64,000 nucleotides of DNA from Symbiodinium sp. CCMP2592 (GCA_905221615.1 CAJNDT010001879.1:1-64000); one strand, 5' to 3'; shown: positions 1 through 13,860, numbered from the stretch's first letter. The notes: generated by a model not told the origin, from the sequence alone. A program made the numbers and translations.

Positions 1-3000
1 GACACACCTGTCCCAGAACATGCTTGGGAAGCTTGAAGGATGCGCCCAACAGCAGGCAAGCCTGCTCATGCGGACACGCCCCCAGCAGGCAGGAACGCAT
101 GTATGCCTCAGTCAACGAAGTGCTGTCTCGTGCTTGGGCCAAGCTCGCGCTAGGAGCAGGGCTCTCCATGATGGCTCGAGAACGCCTCGATCCGTGTGGG
201 TTGTCCCCTGCACAGGAGGACTGTCTTGAAGGTGGTGATTGACGTAGCTCTTGCTCTAAACATGAAGACTTGATACGTCGAGATTTCCACCGCTTCTTCA
301 AGTCCTTACCAACATGAGCTGCCTGCACATCGTCAGTGGTGTCGCTGTTTTCTGATGCCCGTGAAAATGCCGTGAACAGCACCAGCATCGAAATCAAGTA
401 GGACCTGGCTTTTGGCTGCAAATGCCAGATAGAGACTTGGCCCGTGAGATTAGCCGATTCAACACAACGCACTTTTGCGATGGAAGCAGGCTGATGCCGA
501 GGCAGTCGCAGGGAACCAAGAAAGAAGCGTCCTGCATATGGAACTGTTTCAACCAACTCGCGTGAGCGTCGCTTGAGGCTACAACAGCATGCAAACGAAG
601 CCACAGGAGTTGCTGAGCCCATCGCTGCATGTGGAAGCACTCGGCCTTCTTTCGAAGTCTTTGAGTGTGTGCCACCTTTGATCCGGACGAGGCGCTCCCA
701 ACATTTGCTCAGTGACCTGCCTTTGGAACAGAATGATTGGAAGCTTTAAGATTTTGGACATGGAGCAAACATGTATCACGATCAAAACCTTCGCATTCAG
801 ACGAGCGAAAGCTTGGGAGAAACCCTCACCGACAGATATCACAGCTACTGTGGCCAGAACCAGAAAAAACTGGGCAAGGCAGCTCCGACCTCGAGGCAAA
901 CAAAGACTCGTCGGCGATACGTCGGCATCTAACAATGGACGATGACCGGCTTGGTTTGGTCTCCACGCGACAGTAACTGGGAACTGCGCTGGCAGCATCC
1001 AGGAGGCAGCGCCGCTGGCCGACATGGCCCACGGCCTGCAGGGCGAGACCAAAAGAAGATTGTAGCCACTAACCGTTAACCTGCTACTTCTCTGTGAACA
1101 AGGCATTGCAAAATTACCAGGCCAGTAAGCCAGCTGCAGAACGCAGAGCGCTGCCAAGTACGGCTTGGACATTGCAGCCGTTTCCATGCCTGGTTTCACG
1201 GCTTCAAGCTGTCAAGCCAGGTGGCCACGAGGATACAGTAGGCTTGTTTGCCTGATTCATCAGACAGCGGAAACCTAGGATCTCGTGTCAACAGCACGAT
1301 GCACCACTTGCCACAGAGTGTTGTTCAGAAACATTCCGTGTTTTGTCAGCACGGTGACCCTGACCAAAGAGACGAGCAGCATCTTGTAACCCCCTTGAAG
1401 GTAGTCGCTCCTGTGCAGCCTCGGTTTGCTCAGTTTCTTCGCTTTTTCAAGCCGGATTGCAGCATTGCAGCAGCCATTTGCAGGCAAGTTTAAGCGTCGT
1501 GGCCATGCTAGCGAGTAGAAATGCGGCATCTGCCACAAGGTTTGCATCCTGCAGCTGGGCAAATGTATGGCGGCTCATGCCGCCATCAGCGAACATCCAT
1601 TGGGTCCCGAAAAGCCAGGCTGCATGTGGTAACCAAGGTGAAACCTCGGCGCATGGGGGGAAGCACAAGATTAGGACATAGGCATCGGCATAGTGTCATG
1701 CTTCTAATACCCTGCAGGCGCTGCAAGGCTTCTGCACATAAGCCGGTGCCCAAGGCTGCTGTGAAACCCATCAGGGTCGGCAGTGACCTGCCAACAGGGA
1801 TGGACAATGCTGTTCCCAGGGCCTGACGCCTGTGCACACGCAAGGAGCCGACCCGCTTATGGCACCGACGTGAGTGTTGTACGGACTCCGTACCTCCAGC
1901 GGCGACAATGGCGCCGGCACAGGAGAGTAGGCCGAGTAGGCAGATTAGGAGCTGCTGTCAGGACTGCACCACGCGTTCAGATGCATCTAGTAACTGCTAT
2001 CAACTGTCCACTGTCCCTCGTCACCTTCAGTGGGGTGTACAGGGCAGCGTATGTAGCCTCAGAGGCTTGAGCAGTTCATTCGATTATATTCGATTCAACT
2101 AATTATGCATCGAGCTGGCGGCAGATAGCCGGGCTCCAGCTAAGACTTGTGCCATCGTAGTTGCAGCCACTGCCGCGGTGCAGCTCGTCGTGCCGATCTT
2201 AGCATGCACGCCCTAATACTGAGAAAGCGGATCAGCATGTGCTTTCGGACTCAGCTGCTAACACCTAAGGTGACGAGGCCTAAAGCTCCCGCGGCTGCTG
2301 CAAAGCCTCAGCTCCACAGTTACACTGAAATCCAAAATCTGTTGTCAGCACGGAGAGGAGCCAACAGTGAACAGAATTCGCATACCTAACCGTGTCTGCA
2401 AAAACCGTTCATGGCAAAATCTCGTACCCCGCCAAACAGCCCTGGACTGCGAACCTTCTCCTGCCACTACGCTCCAACCACATTTTTGTTGTCACTGCTC
2501 CTCGCCACAAGCCTCTTCAGCATGCTGCACGCCACGGCTGACCTCCCAGCCTCCCGGAATTGTCGCCTCATGCCTCCCTTCCCGCCACGGCCCGCCACAG
2601 GGCCTTCTCCTGCGCTGTGGCAGGCGGCGGGAGGCAGTGGTCGTGGCTGTCGGGTGGTGGGTGGGTCTGTCACGGAAATTCAAAATGTTTCAAAATGACC
2701 TGGAAACATCAATGACATCTCAGCTTAGACATGCGGAACTGAAGGGATGCCTCATACTAACTCATGCTGCCTGTGTGCGGTCTTCATTCTCTCCGCACTC
2801 CCTTTGCAAAATCTCCAACGAACCAATGAAGCTGCTGAGACAAGCTCGCGCTGCTTCATTGGAGCTCAGCTGCCCCGACCTAGCTCACAGCATCATCAAT
2901 AACACTCGCTCACAACACACTACAAGAACACAAGAAGAAGCATGCGACCAGTTGGTGCACAGTAAGCGGTCGGCGGGAGTGGTCTCATTGCAGTCCGCTT

Positions 3001-6000
3001 CATGCGTGCGTCGCGATGGACCTGAACAATGGTGGACATACACGCACAAGTAAAGGAGCATGGGTCAGCGCGCAATATCCATGTGCACTTGCCGTCGTCC
3101 GACTAATTGGTGCACTGCGGGCGCAGCTGAAACCCATGATTCGACGTCATCACCGCTTCTTGCTTCTTCGTCTTGCAATGTTGCAAAGTCCGTGGACGAA
3201 GTTTTGTTAAGCGGTCTGCAAGTTTGATCGTGAGCTCCTGTGGCATCTCTGAGGCTTGGGAGAGCCATTAAGACAGCACATATCATGGAGCCTCCGAAAG
3301 CAAGACACCTGGCTGACATAAACAGGTAGATCCCACAGGCTCCGCCAGAGTCTTTCGGTCAAATTACGGTACCACACGCAAGCGGTTGGGGAGTGGAACT
3401 AGCGCTTCCCGCCGTTGCCTCGATCATTTGATTCATCGTCTGGGCGGAGGAAGATGTCAAGAAAGTTCCTACGAACCTGAGCGCAGAACAGCACAAGACC
3501 AACTACAACACACCCCTGACTTCACGCGCGAAACTCCCTGCTGAAGGTCAGAGCATATTGGAATCATCGCAAGCTGTGCTCCCCGCAGGGCAGCTGCAAT
3601 TGATGGCTCGATTGTGCCTGGAAGGGCCAAGAAATATCCTGGCATTGCCTCAGGTGCGGAGATGCTCCTCGCTGAAGTGACCGTGGGAATCTTAGTCTAC
3701 GTCTAGTAGGCATTGACCTTGACCGCCTTATCTGGTGCCCGGTTCGTGTTGGAGCTTCCCACGCATTCCCCGAGAACCAAGCACTTCATGTGTCATTCCT
3801 ACATGGTTGAACCATGCTCTATCAGATGAGCCGAAGGCTCAAGGCTTTAATGTGCAATCCAACCTGGCACTCGAAAGCCATTAGCTTCGGTGCTGTGCTG
3901 CGATGAAAAGGCTTCACTGATACGTGCACAGAGGCCGGACCCGGACAAGAAGCATCGCCATGGCTGAAAACGCACCACTAGATGCCCATCAAGTTGTCCG
4001 GCTCTGCTTGCGCAGCACGCGCCGTGCACCACCATGCATGTTTCGCTTCCGTGCCCCTAGCTGGTGTTTTGCCCCTGGCTTCTAACCCCTGAGGTGCTGG
4101 CCGACAGAGATACCCACAATGTAAGCTTGCCCTGCGCATGAGCAGCAGACAAGGCCCAGAAGCAAGTAATTATGCCAATCACGGGCACGGCAATTGGTCT
4201 GTGCCTTGGCCAGCTTCCAGTAGAGTCTGATGGCCGAGGGCTTCGCGGGCCTGGAAAGCCCGACCAGGACTAAGGACGTCTAAGGACTTCGGTCAGAGCG
4301 TCAGCACTGCCCATCTGCCCATCGGCGCCTTTCCAGAACAGGATGAAGTGCCTGGAAAGGCCAAGTGTCTGCCTCCTCTCTCCGTCAGTGCGCTTTTCGG
4401 CAAGGTCGCAAGGCCGCGGCTAAGTTACTCGACTCCGGAGTGGCAGTGCTGAATGTGGACGCACGTGGACATCTGGGCACAAGATGCCCATGCAACTAAT
4501 TAATCAGATCAGTTCGAACAAAGCAACCGCAACTCACAGCCGCTCAAAGCCTGCTTCGGATTCGGCCAACCCGCGGCAGAGTCAAACGTGCACGAGCTAG
4601 GGCACCTCGTGTTTCACCAGCTTCGGTCGATCATGAACAAGCATCTGCAACAAGGCCGTCACTTGCCAACGGAGACATTGCTCGGAATTGGCTCCTCAGT
4701 GTAACCGGCGAGGAAATAGCACGAAGCGGCAATGTGCCTTCAAGACTTCTCTCGGCACTTAGGCACCAGCAAGGGAACCCTTGCTGCCTGGCGCGTTCTC
4801 GCAATTCTCACTTCCCAGCGTAACTCCATACACTAAGGCCTACGTGCGCAGAACACAAGGAGCGTAGATGTTAGAGCTGCAAATCCTGCAAAAAGCTGAC
4901 TGAGTCAGGAACAGGACAGCCTGCGGCTAGGGCTGGCGGCGACTAGTCATCAAAACTGACCTCACGAAGGTGTAGGAGAAGATTACAAAGCTGACTCGCC
5001 AAGGCCTCAGGCACTCCTCGGGCTGCGGCATCTTCGACGCAGCTACGCTGGCTACTAAGCTCATCCCTTGAGACATGATAGAACAGCAGCCATGCAATCT
5101 TCTTCTAGTTCGTTGCACTTTAAGTGAATCTGCCATTCGTGCTTGGGAAGCTGAGAATATCAAACACACAGCCTTGCCGAGGACTGCTCGCATCACACAT
5201 TGAACAAGACAGTCTGGAGAGGCCCACCATGCAGCACCGTTGAAACAATCTTTAAACGCCCTCTCACATGAAGGGAAAGCGCAAGTCTTTTCCCGCCAGA
5301 GATGCCAGTTTCCACTCAGCTCACCGGCCCACCAGTTCTCTGCTGCCGCAAGGGAGCTGAAACCCCTGCCGCAGCCTCGGACCAGGAAGCAATCCCGAGT
5401 GATTACGGCAGGCCACAGACTGCCGCAAATTGAAGGCGCTCGTGCTCCAATGCGTTTCCACTGGTCATTTGCTCAAGGTCGGAGTGCAAGCTGGCTACAT
5501 ATCTCAATTAACACACAACGCCTGTGCATGCAAATTTCTGGAGCAAACAAAGTGTGCCAGGCCTCACCACGCTGAACAACGCAGGGATGCTTTGTAGCCA
5601 CGGGCAGGAATCAGGATTGCGCGCATTTCGGCATGTTGTTTTTGACCCCAGTGTCTCTGTTTTTTCATCCCTCATTGTTGACCCCCAATGTTTTTATCTC
5701 GACCCCCTGAACCTCCTGTTGTTAATGCAAACCACGCCCCCCGCCCCCCCCTGTCTTTGTTGCAGCTGTTCTTTTACCTGAGTTTTGCCTCCCTACATCC
5801 GGTAGCGATGCCGCGGGCGCCCAACCGCTCCTCTACCGCTCGGACTGCGGCTGCCCCTAACTCTACTACTCACAGCAGGTCCACGCCGTCAGTGCAGCCT
5901 GAGACAATTTCTTGCGGATGCTCCCCGTGCGGGTCATTTCCGAGCATGTCCAGGCGGATGATATCAGCCGTCCCCCCCTCATGGCGCTTGCAAGAGTTGC

Positions 6001-7004
6001 AGAGCAGTGCTTCACCACGATGAAAGGCTGCCCCTAAGGGCTGGCGGCAGGGTTGTCAAAAAAATCTTGGGTCAAAAGGACGCCCCTGCGAATTTTCCGC
6101 TTTCTGCTCAAGAGGAAAGCCCGTCGAGATCTTATATTTTCTGGTACGTCGCATTGTGTCACACATGCTAGACAGATCATCAGGATGGGCATGCGGGACA
6201 TAAACTAACGAAGGAGGCAGACTCAGAATGCCACGGACAAAACCCTAGCATCAGATGCCCCACTGCTGCTGCAGCAAGTTCCCAGGCGAGCGGCTCATGT
6301 AAAGATTGCCTCAGCAATCTTCGGAATGGTTATCAATGAGGCTCTTGTGTGCTGTGCTGAAACGACTGTGGAGGTAAGACGAGCAGCAATCTCCTGCAAC
6401 TGCATCAAAGTCCCAACAGCGACAGTCGCCACTGAAGTGACCTGCAGTCGAAACGACTCTGAAATGGACGGTCTTTCCGTGAGAGAACTTCGTCCATATT
6501 AAGGTGCACACCACTTGGTGCAAGCAGTCGAAGATTGCATTCGCGTTCCTGTTGCTCATGAGCGACATGATGTCGCTGAAAATGCTGTCCCGCTCTCATC
6601 TGCTCAACCACGACTGCTCTCGACTTCTTGTGACTCAAAGGCAGTACTGACAGGCCAGACACTGAAAATGTTGCTTCTATGCTTTCAAGAGCTTGCTTTC
6701 AGACTTAGAGGTTTGAGTCAAATTACCAGGCATGAAGCGGACCGATGTGAGCAGACCTGTCAACTTGTGACATCACGAGGCCAGGAAAGTGCTAGGAGTG
6801 AGGTCAAGACTTCCTCAGACTGTGGAAAACCGATACTGGCGATACTGCAAGGCTTGCATATCCCCTGAGTAGCATGCCCGTCACAACTGTGTAACTGCCG
6901 GCAGAAGTCACAGGCGCAGTGATCCGCGACTCGCGGCAAGCGCACATTGGGCACCCGTCGGCCCTCAATCCAACGCGCACTGGAGTAGGTGCCATTCCTC
7001 AGCG
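1..7004. other. No recognisable gene; intergenic or intronic DNA
   Basis: No frame in this stretch shows a family motif, and open frames are short or of random composition. The longest, about 228 codons on the plus strand at 2367-3053, has the Ser/Cys/Pro-rich look of chance translation. Around 5640-6060 there is a pyrimidine-rich patch with C-runs, followed by a Pro/Ser/Thr-rich plus-strand reading starting near 5808. This could be the 5' part of an old element, but nothing confirms it. In a dinoflagellate, isolated short exons could still hide here. Confidence 0.5.
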
Positions 7005-7165
7005 GGAGTGAGGCGTGATGATGGGTGAGAGATGGTGAGAGGGAAGCATGAGAAGTGAGCGCAAGCAGAGCGAGAGGAGAGGAGTGCGAGGGTGCGGAGT
7101 GAGCAGGGAATGGGCGCAGTGTGTAGTGAGGAGTGGGGAGTCTGGAGTGAGCCGGAGTGGAAAGT
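7005..7165. repeat. Purine-rich GAGTG-like degenerate repeat
   Basis: The plus strand is almost all G and A, built from variants of GAGTGAG, GGAGAG and GAGTG. It looks like a decayed minisatellite or a polypurine tract, and no coding reading fits. Confidence 0.6.
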
Positions 7166-7689
7166 GTCTCCAGAGAGAGACTGAGTGATCGTGCAGCTCT
7201 TGCTCTCTGGCTCAAAAATGAGCTCTGTCAAGCTGGATGTTACAATGACACTGAAGGCATAAGGATCACCGTTTGCATGCAAGATGCCCAGCCCAAGGCC
7301 TCTCTACGGGACTGACTTTGGTACCGCAGGGAGGACCTCAGACGAGAAGCACAAAAGCCTAGGCATCTAAGCCACACAGTATACCGTATACCAGAAGAAT
7401 CTACACAGCAGCATAGTGTCTTTGAGTCCGACCCGGTACACAATCCTTTCTTGCCATCTGCTGCTGCAACTACTGGAACCCACTCAGGATTCCTCAGGTC
7501 TCGGCTTTCGAACATGTTGTAGCCCATGCGAAGGAGCAAATCGAATGTGTCCGCACCTCAGCTTCGGCCAATAGGATGTCCCGCACTAAGTAGGTCCAGA
7601 GTCTAGAGTCTAGGCAGGTACGGAGCTTCTCATTATGCTCTGATACACAACTTTCTCTTAAATCCTCTGAAGTGGTTCGCAGCCTTGCT

Positions 7690-8408
7690 GCTGGAGCTTC
7701 CACGGTCTCGCAGCTCATAGGGGTGCAATTCTAGGAAGATGTGCGGCCAGCGAGACAAAGTCCCGGCTGCGCCTGTCACTGCACCGACATGATAGCATCG
7801 CGGCACCATGTCCGTGCAAGTTTCGATCCAGGAGCCTTGCACGACTTCGAACTCGGAGCCTTCGACATCGATTTTCAGGGCACAGGGCTGCGGCCATCCC
7901 CGTGAATGGAGAATAGAATCGAGTGATTCCTGAGTCGGACAGACCAAGGCTCCAGGGGCCCCAGGGGCAGACTGAAGCAGCGACGCAGTTAGCGACTTCC
8001 AGGCAAGGCTCAGTTGTCACATTGGCTGCAGCGGCACTGGTCGCAACATCGACCAGCCTTCTAATGCTGGTTGCCATGCTTGCACAGTATCTCTAGAGTC
8101 TCTAGCACACTCTCTGCGTAAATGCAAGCAAAGTAACGGGAGGACACGACAAGTGGCGCTGTGCCCATGAGTACACTGCAGAGAGCTGCTGCCGGAGCTT
8201 CGACCCACGGCTGTGTCTACAACTTCCACGTTCTTCAAACCTCCAATGCACCCAAAATGCAGAACGTGTAAAGTGTGCGTGGACAACTAAAGTCGTCATA
8301 TGATGCACTGAGTCTGAGTGCATTCACGCAGCCATTTCTTTCAACAGATGCCCGCAGCAAACCAGCCAGCACAGGCACCGGCTCCACCGCCAGGACGGGG
8401 TGCCCATC
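7690..8408 (-). CDS. FkbM-family SAM-dependent methyltransferase, exons only
   Basis: FkbM-family enzymes are Rossmann-fold methyltransferases, often acting on O atoms of sugars or small molecules; the substrate here is unknown. First visible exon 8408-8328 reads GHPVLAVEPVPVLAGLL, the strand-2 acidic motif that binds SAM. A GT-AG intron (8327-8233, 95 nt) joins it in phase to the exon starting at 8232, read NVEVVDTAVG. A third exon near 7975-7830 carries the diagnostic ALKIDVEGSEFEVV. A likely GC-AG intron then leads to RWPHIFLELHPYEL near 7770-7730. The upstream exon with the glycine-rich SAM loop was not found, and the link between exons two and three is unresolved. The 3' end is also uncertain. 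The family call is firm, the boundaries are partial. Confidence 0.75.
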
Positions 8409-8429
8409 CTGCACCCAAGTGCATGTCAA

Positions 8430-10700
8430 TCCCCGTCACACACTGCGACTTCATCCCTGAATGTTGTGCTGGCCTAGCGAGCCGAAGCATGCAGCGTATG
8501 ATGCACGTGCCCAGTCCTTGGCGAGCATCAGCGCGCAGCCACCAAGGTTTGCACCTCGCGGCGGATGCTTTCAAGCAAGCAACCTCTGAACGAACCCCAT
8601 GCCTATGTCCAGCACTGGGCAGCCCACGGGCCTCAAGTCTTATAAAGTTGAGAGCCATGGCTTTGGAGCAATGTTGTTCGATCTTGTTCGGGCGTAAAGG
8701 ATCGCCCGGCATAGTGGCATAGTGGCATTTACCAGGGTCAGGAACAAACGAACCACCATGGACGCAAGCTCGGGGCAGAGCTTCAGCCAGGCTCTATAGC
8801 AGCCAACACGAAATCGCCACACACAAACACACGCACTTTTGACCCCTACAGCACAGGGTCCAGTGCGGTGCGAGGACTACTTGCGGAGAACGAAATTTTA
8901 TCTCGCTTCTGCTGCAGCTGTTGCGTTCCAAGCTGCAGAAGATCCCGGACCGTTTGAACTATCATGAAGCAATCTGGGAAGAAGCCTTGCATGCGCCATC
9001 TCTCATAGACCTCAATGCATGTACGAGGTGTCGATGTCAAGTGTACAAGTGTCCCTAAGGCTCTATCTTAAACAATAGGGAAAGAAAGAATAACCCCAAA
9101 CCGATACCGGGTCTAGCTGCTCAGCTGCTTCTCTCCTGCATATGAAGCAGTGCGATCGCATTCGTGCAGGCAGGTTGCAACATCACTTGCACGGCGTACA
9201 CACACCCACACTGATTGTGGATCTGTTCGGCTCGGAATTGCATAGGCATACCTGCAACAGCTTGGCAAGCCCGTGATGCAGACTCCAGATTCGATTGCAG
9301 CCTGCCTGTCAACGCGGCTGCAAAGGGCCTGCAAGCGTGTGGTCGGAGAGCATGAGAGGTGTGGCAGGCCTGCTTTCTTCGGCTTGTGTCTGGGGCACGT
9401 CATGTTCATGGGCTTCTTCTCATTGTTGAATCGCAGTGGCTCTGGCGATGTCTGTCAGTACTGGCATTTGGGCGTGAGAGTCCCATGTCGAGCGCGTGGT
9501 TTAAAGAGTGCATCATTGCATCACACACGGATTCGTGTGCTGCACTCTTCAGACACATGACACAGGTGCAGAACGCAGAATTGTTTGCTAACCTCTGTAA
9601 TCTCTGTACAAAAGCTTTGGCCCAGGATAACGCCTTCATTTAACGTCTAATTTACGACGATGTTCCGACAGAAGGCGTGCGGGCGAATGTGCGCTATAGA
9701 TCACGTGGCTGTGACAGTTTCACACGCAGTGCAGTGGGCTCTTGATGTGGTTTAAGGGCCAACTTCCAACCCCTCTGCCTCACGGACGAAAGCCTCTTGG
9801 AGTCGATGAAGAAGCGCCAGCAATGGCCAACCTACGTTCAGAAAACTGCAGAAAGTCTGGAAAACTCCCCAGCGGCAACTCCCCACATGCTGTGACGAAG
9901 GCTCAGCCCAGCCTGTAAAGACAAGTCTGCCCCAAGACACAGTCCTGAATGCCTTCTCCAGCCTAGCTCAGACTGAGGTCATCATGGCACGTGCAAAGGC
10001 CGCAATCACCAACTGAAATCAAGAAGCAGTCTGCGCAACTTTCCGTACTCATTATTCCAGCCTGCAATGAGCACAATGAGCAGTGTGATGTATCTTGGAA
10101 CAACTCCGACCCTAGCCTGTGCTGTTCCACGGCGGGCTCTCCTTTTCATTGAAGAGTCCACTTGCAAGAAGGTGGATAGCTGCACTGGTGCCTCTAGTGC
10201 TGCTCACGAAAGGAGGCAAAGCGAGCTGGCACCCAAAAAGGACATGGACCTGGATCTTGTGAGCAAAGGCCAGGCGATGCAGCAAGCTGTTGCTGGAGTC
10301 TCAGCGCTTGAAGTCGAGTGCCAGGCAGAAGTGGAGGCCTTGTTGTGAAGAGACGCGGGAATGGATGCTAGGACACTCCCACTAAACCGTCTCGACGCTC
10401 GTGGCTCTGTTCTCGCGATAGGCACACTACCATTCCAACTGAGACGCATGGCCACTTCTGGAGCAGGCACCGTATCCAGCCAAGTCTGTAGCGCCGTATG
10501 CAAGGGCTGCGCCTCCTCCAGCGTGCCAGCACAAGGCCAGCTCTTTGTTTGTTTGGGGGTGCGGGTAGAAGAGAAGCCGGATGAGAGCGCAAACATCAGG
10601 TGCACTTGGCAAGAAGCGGTCCTTGCACACCTCGGCCATGGTGCCCCAGTGACGAATCAAGCTCTGCCTTGGATCTGCATGACAATCCCCTGGCTTCCCC
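8430..10700. other. No confident gene
   Basis: Short open frames occur on both strands. A plus-strand stretch at about 10,200-10,348 reads as an amphipathic helix (KKDMDLDLVSKGQ...) ending in a stop and could be an exon. A minus reading near 8,880-9,000 with DCFMIVQTVRDLLQLG is also protein-like. Neither can be tied to a family or to neighbouring exons. Confidence 0.35.
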
Positions 10701-10744
10701 AAGGCCTACTTTGACCACCAACGTATCAGAGAGCTGCCGACTAA

Positions 10745-11380
10745 AGTCTGTGATATACTGATATACTCCTGCAAACCAGCAACGTTTGAGCCGCCAGGCG
10801 ACCCAGTCCGAAAAGACCCTCTTGCAAAATTGCCAGCCTCAGGGCACGCTGCTTCAGCTTCAGGTCATACGGGGATTTTGTAACCACTTTGCCGTCGAGC
10901 AACAAGCCGAACAGTGGCCATCCAGAACTAAGCACAGCCTGTCGAAGAGTTCTTGGAACAGGGGCCGGTCTTGTACAGGCGAATGTGCCAGCAGTCAAAA
11001 TTGCCATGCATTTTCATGGATCACGGCCGAGCAAGGATGCAGCTGCTTGGCCAGCCTCCAAGGAAGGCACGCGCTCCTGGCCAGTGCATCCACCAAAACT
11101 GGCTCACTCTGCTCAGTACTATGATGGAGTTTCACTGTATCGTTGCTGGGTGTTTTTCCAACTTTGGAATGAGCGACCCCGCCTGCAGCATCGCCAAGGT
11201 TTTGAACAAGGGCTGCGTACTTGGATGCAAGGCTACAAACTGAGGACATCCAGTAAGGACTGAATCCAGCTTGATACTCTGGAGAAGATTCACTCAAAGC
11301 CCAGCTTCTCAATGATGTTGTTCCCAGCTGGCATATTCTCCCGGACGAGCGCATTGTTCACCTGTTGCAGCGATCTCATG
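10745..11380 (-). CDS. Candidate host exons, unidentified gene
   Basis: Two minus-strand stretches have convincing protein composition. Near 11,375-11,286 the reading contains QQVNNALVRENMPAGNN and then IIEKLGFE, followed at once by a GT that could be a splice donor. Near 10,920-10,780 another reads WPLFGLLLDGKVVTKSPYDL followed by a Lys/Arg/Leu-rich helix. They lie in the order expected for one minus-strand gene. No family is recognised and splice joins were not established. They are reported because composition differs clearly from the flanking random readings. Confidence 0.35.
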
Positions 11381-12679
11381 ACATTTCATCAACATTGGGT
11401 AAGATCTTTATGACAGAGGCTATTCGCCTTGCCATGAAAAAAGTTCGTGGACAAGTGCATCTGATTATCAGCAAGTCCATTCCCCCGCCATATGACCGTC
11501 CCCTAAGACCTCATCCGTTCCGCAGAGCATCCACGCGTCAACCTCATGCGCTCGGGACCTGATATTTGTCCCACACTCAGGCCTCGAAAGCACCACAAAA
11601 ATCGAAGAGCTCAAAGCCACGCCCTCGCCACAGAAAGACGAAAGAAAAAGCTGGAAACCCGCGACATGAAGAAAGCACAGACAAGTGTGCAAATACCGCT
11701 CAATGCCAGAATTTAGTGTGCAAATGAAACTCAAAATGCTGTTGCAGTCTGACTGAAACACCATCGTGAGGGCTTCTGGACAGTAAGACTCTGCGAAACC
11801 TTTTCCAAAACTGCGCCGTGTTGGCTCCTCCAAACAGCGTCTGATACTTACTTTAGCCGAAAACAAAGCAACATGCCATGCACTAATGCGGGGGTCAACT
11901 CGAGAGACGGCACCATGTTTTTTTGCATGTTCAAGTCCTGAACACACTGGTGCAGTCGAGGAATGCTGAGGCTGCAGCAAGCAGGATGTCGAGCAGCATC
12001 AGAAACGCTTCGCCTGCCACCACCATGTCAAGGTGCCCGCATGGTTCTTCCCTCGAAACAACCCTATCTTCTCTCGCGCGCCTGTTGGGCAGGCATAGCC
12101 TTCTTTTACCCGCCTGGGGTCTGCCAAGGCACTTTCCTGTAGCTGCCATACCTGCATGTCGCCGTCCGACCGCTTCTGTTGATGGTGGGTCATTTAATCA
12201 TTCAGTTTGCTCAGAACGGATCAACCCATTTCTCTGCCAGGATGCCGGAAGCAAGCCAGCCAGTTTGCCGAGCGATGTTCGCAAGGGACCTCCGCTCCAC
12301 CGGATACTCCCACCTGCCCAACCTCCAGAACCTCCAAACTTCACACCGCACGAGCTCGTCTCAGGCTCAGACTAAGCTCATCGTACATGAGGTACCGTGC
12401 CTGCTTCTTTTTGGGTCTCTGTTCGGCACTGTCTCTGGCAATCAGGATCGGAGGTCAGTGCGGCTGTTTGGTCGGCTTGTTCATGCGCGAGAAGGTCAGC
12501 AGAGTTTGTCAGAATTAACCCTGGCCACTTCACTTGAGTTCTCTCATGTTGCAGCAATTTCATACCATCTGCAGCAACAACACGATGCAGCAAGACGAAG
12601 CAAACCACAGCACCATTGGTAACTCATCAACTACAACCTGGCAGGCACATGCAGGCATAGTTCGACTATGAGCACAAGG

Positions 12680-12891
12680 CTGTGTTGCCAAGCTTCGGTC
12701 TCTCGAAAGCTGTGCCAGAAGGCCCCATCTCCAGCACAGCTCCAGAACTCCTCCCCGCTCTGCGATGCGGCATGCACCACCACCAGCTGTGACAAGATCA
12801 ACATGGCTTGTGCCACGGCATCTCCGTCGTGACATGATGTGACATGCCACGTCAGGTCTTTGCTTGCGACATCGTCGTAGAAAGGCTTCAA
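12680..12891 (-). CDS. Candidate host exon, unidentified
   Basis: The minus strand reads KPFYDDVASKDLTWHVTSC and then an Ala/Leu/Val-rich helix with GEEFWSCAGDGAFWHSF. The composition is that of a folded domain rather than chance translation. No family was recognised and no splice partner was found between here and the retroelement that starts at 13,530. Confidence 0.3.
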
Positions 12892-13529
12892 CTTGCTAGG
12901 TGTTATGTTTATAGTAACTCTGTCACAGAAGCTTGGTCTGCTTCCCGATCATTGGCTCGAGATGGCTGCATACGCTGCAACATACTGACACCATGCACAC
13001 GGCAATGGCAAGCTTTCACATCGTTTCTGCGGTGCTGATAGAGTCCTGTAGAGAGAGGCAGTACACTGTACACCTCATCCGGCTCCGCGGCTCATCGTGG
13101 CTCCGTCTGCAGCACCCTTGCGACGCGGCAGCGTGGCTGCGTAGCTGATGACGCTGAAGGGCTCGGGAGTCAAAGCCACATCTTCGTGGCGAAGTCGCTG
13201 GTCTGGTTCACGATGCAGAACGTTGGCAAAGTAGCTCAGAAAAAAGACCGCCGCCTACGTCCAAACCCTCCGCCGTAATGACCCCCGTGCCCACCTCGCA
13301 AAGGGTCCGATGCGAACAATACTGATTCAATACTCCACTGTCATGACACGAATCGCGATCAAACTTGTTCAGGCACAATTGGCAACAAAAGGCCTAGTAT
13401 GCCTGTGGACTGCAGGAAATTCCAGAGCATGTAAAGCTGGAACCAATCCTGAGTCACTGAGGCAGTGGACACGACAACGACTCGTGCCAAACTATCCGAG
13501 AGAAGCATATATTCTTCTTGCGAACGGAA

Positions 13530-13680
13530 ATTCCAGCACATGATACACTCTCACAGCAACGACTCGTTTCTTTTCACATCTGGCTCGATAGATCGTTTAT
13601 GTGAGCTATGCCAAAGCCCATCCACGGGGAAGGCAGGAAAGACCTGCATGCCCCAATGGAGTGGCCCCTCTGCATACCCA
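13530..13680 (-). repeat. YR element terminal repeat B2 (151 bp)
   Basis: Identical over 151 bp to 13,861-14,011. Its outer edge at 13,530 is the 3' end of the element on the coding strand. Beyond it the flank does not match the sequence next to the other copy, apart from one shared A. Confidence 0.93.
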
Positions 13681-13763
13681 CCCAGAGTGACTGCAGAGGC
13701 ACGTCCCACTCCCCCGCAACAAGCTCCGCAGGAGCTACACGGGAGGGAAGGGAAACGAAGTGA
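13681..13763. other. Spacer between B2 and A2
   Basis: An 83-bp sequence found only once in the window, with a short hairpin around AGCTCCGCAGGAGCT. It lies where the internal part of the B1A2B2 complex region is expected. Confidence 0.6.
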
Positions 13764-13860
13764 GGGTCAAACGAAAGCTTGAGGCTGAGACCTGCAGTGA
13801 GACATGGCATGCGACATGGAATTTTAAGTTCACCTGGCCTGCCCACCGTGAAACTTAGCA
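13764..13860 (-). repeat. YR element internal repeat A2 (97 bp)
   Basis: Matches A1 at 21,254-21,350 over 97 bp with one mismatch (T at 13,825 against C at 21,315). It abuts B1 directly at 13,860/13,861, reproducing the circle junction. Confidence 0.93.

Noticed and set aside
2367..3053. 228-codon plus-strand open frame
   Set aside because: No motif, chance-like composition rich in Ser, Cys, Arg and Pro, and no matching exons nearby.
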